DNA of 64,000 nucleotides, from contig NZ_FOTE01000002.1 of the NCBI RefSeq assembly GCF_900114475.1, positions 558,001 through 622,000 on the forward strand. The letters are read 5' to 3'. Within the stretch, counting starts at the first letter, position 1; each line of letters begins with the position of its first letter. The notes beneath the pieces are model-generated. The model was not told the DNA's origin and did not search any database. It saw only the letters and a list, made by a program, of their open reading frames with translations. Shown here one piece after another: positions 26,155-36,024 of the stretch. The DNA is from Paenibacillus sp. 1_12. Lineage in GTDB: Bacteria; Bacillota; Bacilli; Paenibacillales; NBRC-103111. Made by a program: the position numbers and the translations under genes.

Positions 26155-27937
26155 GGCGTTCAACTCCGTAAGGAAGATAAAGATCTAATATTGTGCCTCG
26201 TTCGGGATTGCTTTGTATATGAATTCCGTATTCTTGACCATAATACAGCTTGATGCGCCGCTGTACATTTAACAGCCCCATACCTGTGGAAGAAGAAGAG
26301 GACATCGTGGTATCCGGCTGGTGATGAACTTCCAATCGCTTTGTCAGCGCTGCAAGAGTTTCTTTATCCATGCCTACTCCATCATCCTTCACTTGAATGC
26401 CTAACAAAGATTTACCATTCTTCTCAACGTTTCGGATCGATACCAGCAGTGAGGAAGATCCGACCTTCGGCTCAATCCCGTGCTGGATAGCGTTTTCAAC
26501 GAGTGGTTGAATCAACAGCTTGGGCAGCTTGATATCGTGGGAAAGCGGATCGATATGGAATTGCCAATGCAAGCGTTGTCCGATTCGGTATTTCATAATT
26601 TCCATGTAGCGCTGGCAGTGCTCGATTTCAGCATTAAGGCTAACCCAATCATCGTTGCTCCCTGCAATTGTATATCGAAACAGCTTGGATAAGGCAATGA
26701 CAGTTTGAGCCCCTTCTTCCTCCTGCTTCTCTATTAATGTCCAATATAACGATTCCAGCGTATTAAATAAAAAATGCGGATGGATTTGCGCCTGCAGCAT
26801 TTTGATTTCAGCCTGATTGTTCAGACGTTCTTTCTCGTATACCGTTTGCACAAGCTGATGAAGCTCTCTGACCAGATTATTATACGAAATGTTCAGCTCA
26901 TTCATTTCAAAGTTGAAATACACCTCAGCATTTTGCTGTGGCAGGGCAAACACTGGGATACGCATTTTATTTCTGAGCCTGCGGATCGGCTTCGTTATGA
27001 TACTGGACATCATCCACAGAAGCAGCAGGCACAGCACAGCACCGACAACAAGCGCCCACAACAAAGCCTGCTGTAAAACCAAAAGTCCTTCGGTTATCGT
27101 ATCCAGAGGGACGAGCATAAGTATAGACCAATTGGTCTCCGTTGATTGACGTATAATTTTCAAGTAATCGGTACCTTGTATTTGAATAATCGAATGTGCT
27201 CCTTGCGCAGTCGTACTTGTCAAGGTATCCAGATTTACCGAATCCAGCAATGACGGAGAGCTGGAGGCCACGAGCTGAGAATGCCGATCAAACAAATGCA
27301 TCGTGCTTCCCTTGACGGTAGGAAATTCAGTGTTAAAAAAATCAAGCAGCGAGTCCGTAATCCGGAAGACAACGTATCCTCCCCTGCCCAAGTAATCGTC
27401 CTCCAACCGGATTTGTCTTACGGCAAAAAGGTGTCCGCTTTCCTTGCGCTGCATTTCCGCCCATATCAGCTGGCCTTCTTTGATATTGGCAAAAGTAGCC
27501 GTTTCCAAACCGATACGTTCCGAAATATTTTGATTTTCCAGCGGATATAAGGGTTCATCCCCCGCATACAGCTCAATGCCTTGAATCAGCCAGGATAAAG
27601 CCATTAAATTATTCAAAATCGGGCGGACCGACAGCTTCTGATCGATCGTAAGAACCTCTCCCGTCTTCGCTTTATATAATAATTGCTGGATTCGGGCATC
27701 CGTTACCAACTGCAGACTGAGCGAATCAACCTGAGCAAGAACCGCATCGAGTCGGGCGCTCGCCTGCTTGGCCGTTTCGCCTACATACGATTCCGCATTG
27801 CGGATCAACAGATCCGAAATAGAGCGATACACCAGCGCGCCAGCAACGGAAAGCACGACGACCATAACCAGTAGAAAGCCGAGTAAAATTTGCACCCTGG
27901 TTCTGTTCAATTGGAGATTTGCTATTATTCTGTACAT
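26147..27937 (-). CDS. Sensor histidine kinase, YesM type
   Basis: Membrane kinase of 596 residues. Helices at about 15-37 and 285-310 flank a large extracellular Cache-like domain. A HAMP-like region follows, then the His_kinase motif LQAQIHPHFLFNTLESLYW around residue 385 and an ATPase domain (LVENAIQHGIEP, VKDDGVGMD, STGMGLLNVQRRI). It starts an operon with the YesN regulator and a solute-binding protein. A terminator at 27963-28003 separates it from the importer upstream. It likely senses the same sugar or its bound binding protein. Confidence 0.95.
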   Translation of the reverse strand: MYRIIANLQLNRTRVQILLGFLLVMVVVLSVAGALVYRSISDLLIRNAESYVGETAKQASARLDAVLAQVDSLSLQLVTDARIQQLLYKAKTGEVLTIDQKLSVRPILNNLMALSWLIQGIELYAGDEPLYPLENQNISERIGLETATFANIKEGQLIWAEMQRKESGHLFAVRQIRLEDDYLGRGGYVVFRITDSLLDFFNTEFPTVKGSTMHLFDRHSQLVASSSPSLLDSVNLDTLTSTTAQGAHSIIQIQGTDYLKIIRQSTETNWSILMLVPLDTITEGLLVLQQALLWALVVGAVLCLLLLWMMSSIITKPIRRLRNKMRIPVFALPQQNAEVYFNFEMNELNISYNNLVRELHQLVQTVYEKERLNNQAEIKMLQAQIHPHFLFNTLESLYWTLIEKQEEEGAQTVIALSKLFRYTIAGSNDDWVSLNAEIEHCQRYMEIMKYRIGQRLHWQFHIDPLSHDIKLPKLLIQPLVENAIQHGIEPKVGSSSLLVSIRNVEKNGKSLLGIQVKDDGVGMDKETLAALTKRLEVHHQPDTTMSSSSSTGMGLLNVQRRIKLYYGQEYGIHIQSNPERGTILDLYLPYGVERHV

Positions 27938-27962
27938 GCCCTACACATCCTTTGACCCTTAG

Positions 27963-28003
27963 CAAAAAGAACCATATCCTATATTACACTATAGGTATGG
28001 TCC
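27963..28003 (-). terminator. Rho-independent terminator
   Basis: Minus strand: GGACCATA-C-CTATA, six-base loop, TATAG-GA-TATGGTTC, then TTTTTG. It closes the importer operon 31269-28046. Confidence 0.8.
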
Positions 28004-28045
28004 ATATGCAACATCTTAAATTGGATAGGTTTGGTCCGCGGTACG

Positions 28046-28867
28046 TCAGCCTTTTACAGCCCCAGCGGATAAACCTTTGACTACCTTTTCTTGAGCAACA
28101 AAATAAGCGATTAGAAGCGGCAAGGAACCGAGTGTAAGTGCAGCCATAATTCCCGGAATATTAACCGAGAATTCACCATAAAAGGCGCGAAGTCCAAGCG
28201 GCAGTGTCATCTTGGCTGGTGTAGTTATAAGAATAAGGCCAAATACGAACTCATTCCATATATGAATAAAATTATAAATTCCGATCGTTGCCAAAGCCGG
28301 GGACAGCAACGGGAGAATGATTTTCCAAAATAATTGGGACTGGGTCGTTCCGTCCATAATGGCCGCTTCATCCAGCTCTCGGGGAATCTCTCGAATAAAC
28401 TGCGCCAATATGATGATAGAAATCGGCAGACTAAAGGAGATATAAGGTCCTGCCAGCGCCCATAACGAATCGTACAATCCGATTTCTTTGGTAAGTATAT
28501 ATACCGGAATCAGCGTAGTGTGCACGGGGATCATCATTCCGGCAAGAAATAAATAATAAATCGGGCGGTTGAGCTTGAACCTCATGCGAGAGAGTGGAAA
28601 GCTAACCATGGCTGCCAGCAGAATAACAGCAGCTACGCAAAAAATCGAAATCATCAGGCTGTTCAGAAAGTAACGATCTATCCCGAGTTTAAACACAAGA
28701 CCATAGTTTTCAAGCACAAAGTTGGTCCATAGAGAAGCGGGATTCTGAAAAAAATAAGACTGCGTTTTCAATGAGGTGGCTATCATATAAATAAACGGAT
28801 AACCCGTAAAAACCAGTAAAATGAGTGCAATAAGATAAAGCCCTGCACGCTTTATCATGAAAAGCAT
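28046..28867 (-). CDS. Carbohydrate ABC transporter permease, MsmG/UgpE type
   Basis: CUT1-family membrane subunit of 273 residues with six helices. The EAA loop reads LDEAAIMDGTTQSQLFWKI near 178-196. It ends with VAQEKVVKGLSAGAVKG, the family terminus. ATG 28867 follows GAAGGGG by 9 bases; the ATG at 28876 directly abuts it. It is the third and last gene of the importer operon. Confidence 0.93.
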   Translation of the reverse strand: MLFMIKRAGLYLIALILLVFTGYPFIYMIATSLKTQSYFFQNPASLWTNFVLENYGLVFKLGIDRYFLNSLMISIFCVAAVILLAAMVSFPLSRMRFKLNRPIYYLFLAGMMIPVHTTLIPVYILTKEIGLYDSLWALAGPYISFSLPISIIILAQFIREIPRELDEAAIMDGTTQSQLFWKIILPLLSPALATIGIYNFIHIWNEFVFGLILITTPAKMTLPLGLRAFYGEFSVNIPGIMAALTLGSLPLLIAYFVAQEKVVKGLSAGAVKG

Positions 28868-28907
28868 TGTGATCATCCCCTTCTTTATGCTAGGTTATCC
28901 CCGATTA

Positions 28908-29858
28908 TTAGGCTGTTTTATCGCGGGATCTGTCGGCCGCCAGGATGATTAGTGCAACCACAAATGCGATGGCAAACATCGTAAATGAAATGGAACTGGC
29001 ATAACCCATATTGAATTTGGAAAACGCCTGCTTGTACATATACGTGGCCATGAGCTCCGTACTACTGGAGGGTCCGCCTGCCGTCATGACAAAAATTAAA
29101 TCAAAATATTTTAAAGAACCGATTACGGATAACACCGAGGATGTGATAATTGTCGGCTTAATTAAAGGAAGCGTAATGCTCCAAAACTTTTTCCAACCGC
29201 TGCATCCATCGATTTCAGCAGCTTCATAAATTTCATCGGGTATTCCCGAAATGGCTGCACGGAATAAAATCATATAAAACGGAGTAAACTGCCAGCAGAT
29301 CGTCACGATTACCGCAATAAAGGCGGTTTTCGGATCACCAAGCCAGCCATTCTGCCATGAGCTAAGCCCGACAACCTCCAGCAGCTTGTTGACAATACCA
29401 AACATCGGATCGTAGATGAACGTCCACAAAATTCCGACTGCCACGGTAGACATCAGCAATGGCAGGAAGTATACAGTACGAAATACACGCATGCCTCTAA
29501 GCGGTGCGAATAAGATAAGCGCCATGATGAGCCCAAGTGGAATTTGTGTGACCACGGAAGCGATAACCAGCAGCATATTATTAGAAATCGTCATCCAAAA
29601 GACTTTATCCGCCAACAATGTCCCGTAATTAGTAAAAGCTATAAATGTTTTTTCAGCTTGAATACCGTTCCAATTAAACAAGCTATAATAGAAGGTGGCA
29701 AAGATCGGATAAACTACATAGACCAGATAGATGAGCAGCGTCGGACCGATAAACCTTAGCAAAAACAGACTGGTTCGAATTTTATTTTGCCGACGTATAT
29801 GCTCAGCCGAAGTAGCGCTGCTCCCTGTCGGAGTCGCTAGTGGATTACTATTGTTCAT
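28908..29858 (-). CDS. Carbohydrate ABC transporter permease, MsmF/UgpA type
   Basis: CUT1-family membrane subunit of 316 residues. The cytoplasmic N-terminus is followed by six helices, the EAA loop IYEAAEIDGCSGWKKFWSI lies near 213-231, and FVMTAGGPSSSTELMATYMY is the family motif near the C-terminus. The ATG follows AGGAG by 6 bases. Middle gene of the operon. Confidence 0.94.
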   Translation of the reverse strand: MNNSNPLATPTGSSATSAEHIRRQNKIRTSLFLLRFIGPTLLIYLVYVVYPIFATFYYSLFNWNGIQAEKTFIAFTNYGTLLADKVFWMTISNNMLLVIASVVTQIPLGLIMALILFAPLRGMRVFRTVYFLPLLMSTVAVGILWTFIYDPMFGIVNKLLEVVGLSSWQNGWLGDPKTAFIAVIVTICWQFTPFYMILFRAAISGIPDEIYEAAEIDGCSGWKKFWSITLPLIKPTIITSSVLSVIGSLKYFDLIFVMTAGGPSSSTELMATYMYKQAFSKFNMGYASSISFTMFAIAFVVALIILAADRSRDKTA

Positions 29859-29894
29859 TGGAAGCTCCTTTCTCTTCTGGTGTCATATCTGGAA

Positions 29895-29912
29895 GGGGAG
29901 GGTTCCCTCCCC
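29895..29912 (-). other. GC-rich intercistronic hairpin between binding protein and permease
   Basis: GGGGAGGG and CCCTCCCC are directly opposed across a two-base loop, with no T-run. Likely an mRNA 3'-end stabiliser or partial attenuator. Confidence 0.55.
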
Positions 29913-29937
29913 CATATCAGTTAAACAATCATAAGAT

Positions 29938-31269
29938 TTATTTTTTCAATACTTCTTTGGCTTTGGCTTCCATTTCTTTAGCTGCCGCAGCTGGTGTCAT
30001 GGAGTTTCCGAAAATATTTTGCGTTGTATCCTTGTGCAGCTCAGCTAACTCAGCAGGCAAGGTTTGATCGTAGAACGTTTGCATGGAGGTTGCTTTGCTC
30101 AGCATATCATTTAATTCTTTAGCGAAAGGATCGGAGTAAGTAACTCCTTTAACTGCCGAGATGGTGCTTGCCTGATCAGCCATTTGTTGTGCAAGCTCTT
30201 TGGAAGTCAATGCTTTGACCAATTCAATCGCTTCGGCAGGATATTTACTCTTGGCTGCTACGGAGAATACAGGGGAGACGCCTCCTACCAAGTCAGTAAC
30301 TTTACCTTTTCCTCCAGTAATTGCAGGGAACAGGAACATGCCTACTTTTTTCTCGAAATCTGGCGATTCCGCACGAATATTATTAATGTATGAAGACGTT
30401 TGCATTTCCATTGCTGCCTTACCTGTATACATCAGCTGACGGGAATTACCTGTGTCGTACTGAATACCGTTAAAACCAGGGTTAAAAGCACCACGTTTAA
30501 CCAAATCCTGAATCATTTCTCCGGCCTTGACATAAGTTTCGTCTTCAAACGTACGACCTTTTCTTTCAAAGGCTTCGTTGAAAATTTCCGATCCGCCCAA
30601 ACGGTTTGCAAAGTACATCAGGTAGAAAGCTGCAGGCCATTTGGTTTGGTTGGCAAGCGCGATAGGAATGATGTTCTCTTTTTTCAGCTTATCCACGATA
30701 GTGAGAAACTCATCATAGGTTTGTGGAGGCGTCAGATTGTATTTAGCAAAAATTTCTTTATTGTAATAAAAGGGAACGACTGACATCGCAAGTGGTGCGC
30801 CATATACCTTTTTATCAAAGGTAGCTACATCCAGACCTGCAGGCAAAAACGCATTACTGTCGATTTTACCCGTTAAATCCAACACTTGATTAGCGCTTGC
30901 AAATTGCTTCAACCAACCGCCGCCCCAAGAGTGAAATACATCCGGCGGGTTTCCTCCGCCCATAGCTACAGACAGTTTCGTTTTATAAGGATCGTTAGGA
31001 ATTTGAACCGCTTCCACTTCCACGCCTGGATGATCCTTCATAAATTTCTGAACAGTTGCTTCAATGAGCTCTTTCCGTTTTCCTGTATCAATATACCAGA
31101 ACGACAGCTTCTTCTTCTCTCCGGCAGGAGCTGCAGGAGCTGCAGCAGCTGGTTGAGCCGGTTTAGCTTCCGGTGTCGCCGGAGCTGCAGTTGTTGCAGG
31201 TTTTGTGCCACTGCAGGCCGAGATGATAAACAATACGCCCACGCAAAGCATCGTAATCCACTTTTTCAT
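29938..31269 (-). CDS. Extracellular solute-binding lipoprotein, MsmE/UgpB type
   Basis: Sugar-binding lipoprotein of 443 residues with lipobox ISAC and an Ala/Pro-rich linker. The binding-protein body shows LSFWYIDTGKRKEL and VVPFYYNKEIFAKYNLTPPQT. ATG 31269 follows AAAGGGG by 8 bases; a TTG at 31287 has none. First gene of the importer operon, under a consensus cre site about 30-40 bases upstream. Ligand unknown, probably a small oligosaccharide. Confidence 0.94.
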   Translation of the reverse strand: MKKWITMLCVGVLFIISACSGTKPATTAAPATPEAKPAQPAAAAPAAPAGEKKKLSFWYIDTGKRKELIEATVQKFMKDHPGVEVEAVQIPNDPYKTKLSVAMGGGNPPDVFHSWGGGWLKQFASANQVLDLTGKIDSNAFLPAGLDVATFDKKVYGAPLAMSVVPFYYNKEIFAKYNLTPPQTYDEFLTIVDKLKKENIIPIALANQTKWPAAFYLMYFANRLGGSEIFNEAFERKGRTFEDETYVKAGEMIQDLVKRGAFNPGFNGIQYDTGNSRQLMYTGKAAMEMQTSSYINNIRAESPDFEKKVGMFLFPAITGGKGKVTDLVGGVSPVFSVAAKSKYPAEAIELVKALTSKELAQQMADQASTISAVKGVTYSDPFAKELNDMLSKATSMQTFYDQTLPAELAELHKDTTQNIFGNSMTPAAAAKEMEAKAKEVLKK

Positions 31270-31297
31270 TTTTTGTACCCCTTTCAATCATTTAATT

Positions 31298-31311
31298 TGT
31301 TTACGCTTTCA
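31298..31311 (-). promoter_or_regulatory. cre site (CcpA binding)
   Basis: TGAAAGCGTAAACA on the minus strand matches TGNAANCGNWNNCW fully. It directly follows a TATTAT -10-like hexamer, so CcpA would repress the importer operon by blocking initiation or early elongation. Confidence 0.8.
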
Positions 31312-31517
31312 TAATATCATCGATCCCTATACTTAAAAAAGGTACTCTGATATGCAAAAATGCCAATTTGATTGGAAATGTAAGCGTTATTAAATCCAAC
31401 AACAAAAACCCCTCCGACCGACAGCTTCAATTTGTCGTCAATCGTGAGAAGTTTTTAATACCGTCTTTTGGGCAATTTCCACCAGAACCGATCGAACGCT
31501 GCCCAGCTATCTTGAGC

Positions 31518-33056
31518 TTACTTAAGTGCCTTCCTTTTGTTGTATTCTATGTTGATTTCATCGGTAATCCGGGTATAGGTCGGATCCTTCTTGAGCATAT
31601 CTACGAACGTACTCCATTCTTCCAACGAAATTTTCCCGATAATGACTTGTACCTTCGTATCGGCAATTTTCTTCGTGTAGTCGGCTCCCACTTTAAGCTC
31701 TGTATCGGAAACGAGACCTATCGCGGGGTCACCTGTTGAAAACTTTGCTTTTTGTTCAGCGATTTTCATGTTGCGCTGGTACATTTCTTTGGGCATACCT
31801 GCCGCATACTGCCACAAATCCAGCACTGGCGTACTGAACATTTTACCCCATGAAGCTGTTCCTATGCTGTCTGCTACTGCTTTATCATTAGCGACTTTCA
31901 GGCCATCAACAACGGTGTAATGAACATTCTTAATCCCGTACAGCGCCAAATCCATGCCTTCGCCACCGGAGCCGAAATCAATAAATTTTAAGATGGCTTT
32001 CATTTTCTCCTCAGACACGGTTTTTGGGACAGCCAATACGCCATTAAAGCCCGTATTTTGCGTTACATATGGCTTGTCTCCGGCTCTGGACGCCAAGGAA
32101 AGCATCGGCGTCCACTCAACCGACGGATCCTTCTTCCATTGATCCATCGTATATCTGAACAGTGCTTCCGGTGTTTCCGAGGTCAATCCAGCCCTGCCGC
32201 TTGTTGCGATCTCCCAAAACTGATTTTCTTTCATCACGGGAAATTCCAGCGGTATTAATCCATTTTTGTACAGCTTGTTCAAGTAAACGAGGGCATCTTT
32301 TGTTTCATGCTCAAGCGTCATATTTATCAGCTTGCCGTCCCTTTCCTTCCATTTACCAACGGTTCCCGTAAATACTTCTTCTATCACACGCCAATCTCTC
32401 ATCGTATATCCAACCGTATCTGGTTTACCGTCAGGAGCCTGTTCTTTAAAAGCCTTCAGCACCGTATACAGCTCATCCATATCGGTAGGCATCTGAAGTC
32501 CCACTTTATTCAACCAATCCTTGCGAATGGAGACAAAGCCGCCTCCATCCATAGGACGTCCTGCCGGAACCGCATAAGTTTTACCATCAATCTTCGTATG
32601 GTCCCAGATCCTTGAATCCAAAGCCATCAGGTTTGGATAGCTTTTGACATAGGGCGTTAAGTCCCAGAACGCACCCTGTTTCACCATTTGAAGAAATAAA
32701 GGGGTCGTAATGTTCGGGATTTTTATCAAATCGGCAATATCACCGGTAGCCAGAGCTACATTGACTCGATCTGAGTAATCTCCGCCAGGCACCCAGGTTA
32801 CCGTAAGCTTCGTATGCGTTCTTTTCTCAAATTCCTTCAGTACCGGATTGTCCAGTGATGGTGGCTGAGCTATGGTGTAGTCCGCCATGATTTTGATATC
32901 GATCGGCTTACCTGGAGCATGGGCTTCTTCCATGACATGGTCCATAGGAATAGCTGAAGGTGTGGAGCAACCAGCGGCAATAGCGACAATGACCACCCAT
33001 GTGGATAGAATGAGCAGGGTCCGTTTGGGGCGTGTCGCCGTATCACTGAACTTCAT
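31518..33056 (-). CDS. Extracellular solute-binding lipoprotein, LplA type (paralogue A)
   Basis: Sugar-binding lipoprotein of 512 residues. Signal peptide with lipobox AAGC, then motifs IKVMADYTIAQPPS and VTWVPGGDYSDRVNVALA. It is very similar along its length to the protein at 38639-40204, differing by scattered substitutions and a shorter linker, so the two are recent duplicates. GAGAGG lies 7 bases before the ATG. It follows the 2,3-diketo-L-gulonate reductase-like gene by 33 bases and has no permeases of its own, so it must share those at 41535-44157 or others. Confidence 0.93.
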   Translation of the reverse strand: MKFSDTATRPKRTLLILSTWVVIVAIAAGCSTPSAIPMDHVMEEAHAPGKPIDIKIMADYTIAQPPSLDNPVLKEFEKRTHTKLTVTWVPGGDYSDRVNVALATGDIADLIKIPNITTPLFLQMVKQGAFWDLTPYVKSYPNLMALDSRIWDHTKIDGKTYAVPAGRPMDGGGFVSIRKDWLNKVGLQMPTDMDELYTVLKAFKEQAPDGKPDTVGYTMRDWRVIEEVFTGTVGKWKERDGKLINMTLEHETKDALVYLNKLYKNGLIPLEFPVMKENQFWEIATSGRAGLTSETPEALFRYTMDQWKKDPSVEWTPMLSLASRAGDKPYVTQNTGFNGVLAVPKTVSEEKMKAILKFIDFGSGGEGMDLALYGIKNVHYTVVDGLKVANDKAVADSIGTASWGKMFSTPVLDLWQYAAGMPKEMYQRNMKIAEQKAKFSTGDPAIGLVSDTELKVGADYTKKIADTKVQVIIGKISLEEWSTFVDMLKKDPTYTRITDEINIEYNKRKALK

Positions 33057-33089
33057 TGAGAATCCTCTCCCATACGATGAACTCTAAAC

Positions 33090-34091
33090 TTATAAACGGG
33101 TGACGTGTTGCCAAATGGATGGTTCCACCGGGATTCCATTTTCCAGATTATACTGTCGTCTTTGGAGTGTATCTTCACCTGGATATCGAACCGTACCGTT
33201 TTCTTCCAAAGGCTCTGCTTCTTGTAAATCACGAATGGCCTCGTTGATCCGTTCATTAATGAAATCAAGGTTAGAAAGTGAACGGGTATCAAAAGCTATA
33301 AACATTTGCGACACGCTATGTTCAGCTGGCAGCTTGCCAATCTCATGAGTGGTATGGCCGTCCGCAAACAGAGCAGCCATCAAATCGAGTACTAATGATA
33401 AACCCGAACCTTTCCAAAAACCGATGGGAAGCGGACGCCCCGAATCTAAAATTGCAGATGGATCTTTGGTCAGATTCCCTGCCTTATCATATCCGCCGTC
33501 AACAGGAAGCTGCGAACCCAGCAGTTTCTTCGTATTCAGCTGCCCATAAGAGAATTGGGAAACAGCCATGTCCAATACAATAGGACCTTCTGCCCGTGGA
33601 ACTGCAAATACAATCGGATTGTTGCCAAGTTTTCTCTCGATTGAACCCCAAGGGGGCAAATTCGGCATCGTGTTGGTCCAGCAAATCCCTGCGCAACCCG
33701 CTTCCACAGCCTGCCAGCCGTAGCTTCCGCCACGCATCCAATGATTCGTATTCCTGAGAGCTATACAGCCGATTCCTTGCTGCTTGGCTATAGCAATGGC
33801 CCGTTCCATACACAGCTTGGCATTGAGGTTGCCTGGCCCAAGATTTCCATCCCACCTTTCCATGGCCCCAAAGCTATGGATGCATTCAGGTACAGCATGG
33901 ATATCTACATAACCCTTGTCAATGAATTCAATAAATGATGGGAATCGGTTCAACCCATGGGAATATACACCATCGAGACTGGCCTCTGCAAACAACGCTG
34001 CACATCGCTGCGCTCGTAATTCAGTGAATCCCTTATTAAGCAGTACAGCTGTAAATTGATCTTTCATCTCAGAAAAAGGAACCCTCAGCAC
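33090..34091 (-). CDS. dlgD: 3-dehydro-L-gulonate 2-dehydrogenase (2,3-diketo-L-gulonate reductase), YiaK/DlgD type
   Basis: Cytoplasmic NAD(P)H-dependent reductase of the malate/L-lactate dehydrogenase-2 fold, 333 residues, the same length as E. coli YiaK (332). It shares the key blocks VYSHGLNRFPSF (catalytic His45), LRNTNHWMRGGSYGWQA, ICWTNTMPNLPPWG, QLPVDGGYDKAGNLTKDP and FWKGSGLSLVLDLMA. The family interconverts 2,3-diketo-L-gulonate and 3-dehydro-L-gulonate. GTG start with GGAGG 10 bases upstream. It lies between a GH2 glycosidase and a binding protein, so it probably acts on a sugar acid released from an imported glycoside. The exact substrate in this context is uncertain. Confidence 0.88.
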   Translation of the reverse strand: MLRVPFSEMKDQFTAVLLNKGFTELRAQRCAALFAEASLDGVYSHGLNRFPSFIEFIDKGYVDIHAVPECIHSFGAMERWDGNLGPGNLNAKLCMERAIAIAKQQGIGCIALRNTNHWMRGGSYGWQAVEAGCAGICWTNTMPNLPPWGSIERKLGNNPIVFAVPRAEGPIVLDMAVSQFSYGQLNTKKLLGSQLPVDGGYDKAGNLTKDPSAILDSGRPLPIGFWKGSGLSLVLDLMAALFADGHTTHEIGKLPAEHSVSQMFIAFDTRSLSNLDFINERINEAIRDLQEAEPLEENGTVRYPGEDTLQRRQYNLENGIPVEPSIWQHVTRL

Positions 34092-34127
34092 GATAAAAAA
34101 ACCTCCTTTTCATCTGTGTATGCTTTT

Positions 34128-35882
34128 TCATCTTTTTCCTTCATTAATCTGTTTTATCACATCCAATGCAACCTTCGGTTTACGATCATAAGTCAACAAT
34201 CCGTTAATTTCCTGCTCGACATCGGTCAACTGTGTATAACAAAAACCTTGAACGACCGGAGATTGCAGCAAGGGCTGCGTAACCGCTGTATAACGCTCGA
34301 TAAAATCCTCATCGCTTTGAGCTGCTGAATATCCCCAGCCTTCCCAATCGCTTTTCTTAAACGAGACGCCGCCATATTCCGATACATGAATCGGAGCCCC
34401 TTCATAAGGATAGTCAGGTACATGAATCCAGCGGTTGGCTGGCTTCGATTGAACCGCATTTTCGACGGTACGGTATCTTTCTTCGAGCACTTCCCGTTTA
34501 CTTTCGTAATCATGTATCGTGCAAATATCGGATTTAATATGCTCCCAACCATCATTAGAAATTACAAGCCGGGTGTCATCCAGCGATTTGGTTAAATGAT
34601 ACAGACCAAGCGCGTGCTGCTGCTGAAGCTTGTCCACCAAAATATTCGGTACACCCCAGCTTTCGTTCAGCGGCACCCAAGCCACGATGCAGGGATGATT
34701 GTAATCACGTTCTATGGCCTCTTGCCATTCCGAAGTGATGCGCCGCACATAACTTTCCGAATACGCCGCGGCATTGGCCATTTCCCCCCACACGAGCAGT
34801 CCCAAACGGTCACACCAATACAGGTAACGCGGGTCTTCGATTTTCTGATGCTTACGTGCTCCATTGAAGCCCATCGCTTTGGTCAATTCAACATCCTGTT
34901 TGATCGCATCATCTGTTGGTGGCGTCATAATACCATCTGGAAAATAACCTTGATCCAGCACAAGCTTCATATAATAAAAACGGTTATTCAAGCACACCTT
35001 GCCATCCTCTATAGAAATTTTGCGCATGCCAAAGTAACTGTTTACCTCATCAATAACTTGATCACCTTCAAGCAGGAGGAATTGGACATCATATAAATTC
35101 GGTTTGTCTGGCGACCACCAGCGTCCCCTACCGTGATCATTAAAATCGTTCAGTCCTATACGCCGCATCAGCTCCGGCTCTGTTACTTTGACGATCTCTT
35201 CGGTTACCGGAGCTCCCTTAAAGGATATCACCGTCTTCAACCAAAGATTATCACTTAAGCGTCCTTCAATAAAGACTCTGATCTTAATCTCATTCGAATC
35301 GATATAAGGGGTAAGCTTTACCTTGTTCAGATACGTCTCTGCTACAGGCTCTATCCAAACGGTTTGCCAAATGCCTGTAGTGCGTGTATACCAAATGTCT
35401 GCAGATTTCTTCACCCAATATTGTTTGCCTTTGGGAAGGGTGTGATCCTGGCTGTAGTCTTGTGCTTTCACGACGATCGTATTCTCACCACTCTGCAATT
35501 GTTCGGTAATATCGACTGAAAAAGGCGTATGCCCACCTTCATGAACCTTCACCAACTGGCCGTTAATCCAGACCCAAGACATATAATCAACAGCACCAAA
35601 ATGCAATACTATCCTTTTGCTGACATGGGCCTCAGATACATTAAATCGTTTGCGATACCATACGATATCATGAAAACCCGTATCCCCGATTCCGCTCAAG
35701 CTGCTTTGGAAGCAAAAAGGAATTTGTATCTTTTGGCTAAAATCGTGCGATACATACCACTTTTCCTGGTTGCCCACTTGATCGTCATCAAATTCAAATT
35801 CCCACTCTCCGTTCAAATTAAGCCACTCAGCCCGCTCAAATTGTGGACGCGGATAGTCTTGCCTATACGGCTGTACCGTCAT
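34128..35882 (-). CDS. Glycoside hydrolase family 2 protein
   Basis: Cytoplasmic retaining glycosidase of about 584 residues with no signal peptide. A sugar-binding jelly-roll domain (RPQFERAEWLNLNGEWEF) is followed by an immunoglobulin-like domain and a TIM barrel. Acid/base E407 lies in VPLNESWG and nucleophile E502 in HVSEYGGVSF. GH2 members are beta-galactosidases, beta-glucuronidases, beta-mannosidases and others, and the subtype is not clear. At under 600 residues it is of the short three-domain class. ATG 35882 follows AAAGGG by 8 bases; a GTG at 35891 is less likely. It is upstream of the dlgD-type gene by 36 bases and in the same operon. Confidence 0.92.
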   Translation of the reverse strand: MTVQPYRQDYPRPQFERAEWLNLNGEWEFEFDDDQVGNQEKWYVSHDFSQKIQIPFCFQSSLSGIGDTGFHDIVWYRKRFNVSEAHVSKRIVLHFGAVDYMSWVWINGQLVKVHEGGHTPFSVDITEQLQSGENTIVVKAQDYSQDHTLPKGKQYWVKKSADIWYTRTTGIWQTVWIEPVAETYLNKVKLTPYIDSNEIKIRVFIEGRLSDNLWLKTVISFKGAPVTEEIVKVTEPELMRRIGLNDFNDHGRGRWWSPDKPNLYDVQFLLLEGDQVIDEVNSYFGMRKISIEDGKVCLNNRFYYMKLVLDQGYFPDGIMTPPTDDAIKQDVELTKAMGFNGARKHQKIEDPRYLYWCDRLGLLVWGEMANAAAYSESYVRRITSEWQEAIERDYNHPCIVAWVPLNESWGVPNILVDKLQQQHALGLYHLTKSLDDTRLVISNDGWEHIKSDICTIHDYESKREVLEERYRTVENAVQSKPANRWIHVPDYPYEGAPIHVSEYGGVSFKKSDWEGWGYSAAQSDEDFIERYTAVTQPLLQSPVVQGFCYTQLTDVEQEINGLLTYDRKPKVALDVIKQINEGKR

Positions 35883-36024
35883 ATGAATCACCCTTTATCT
35901 TTTATTGTTAATACATAATATACATTGCGATATTGCAATACTACATGATAAAGATCGAAATGTAAACAGTCAGACAACGGCCATTTTTCAACCGTCGCAC
36001 TTGGCTGCTGTTAAGGTTTCACGG

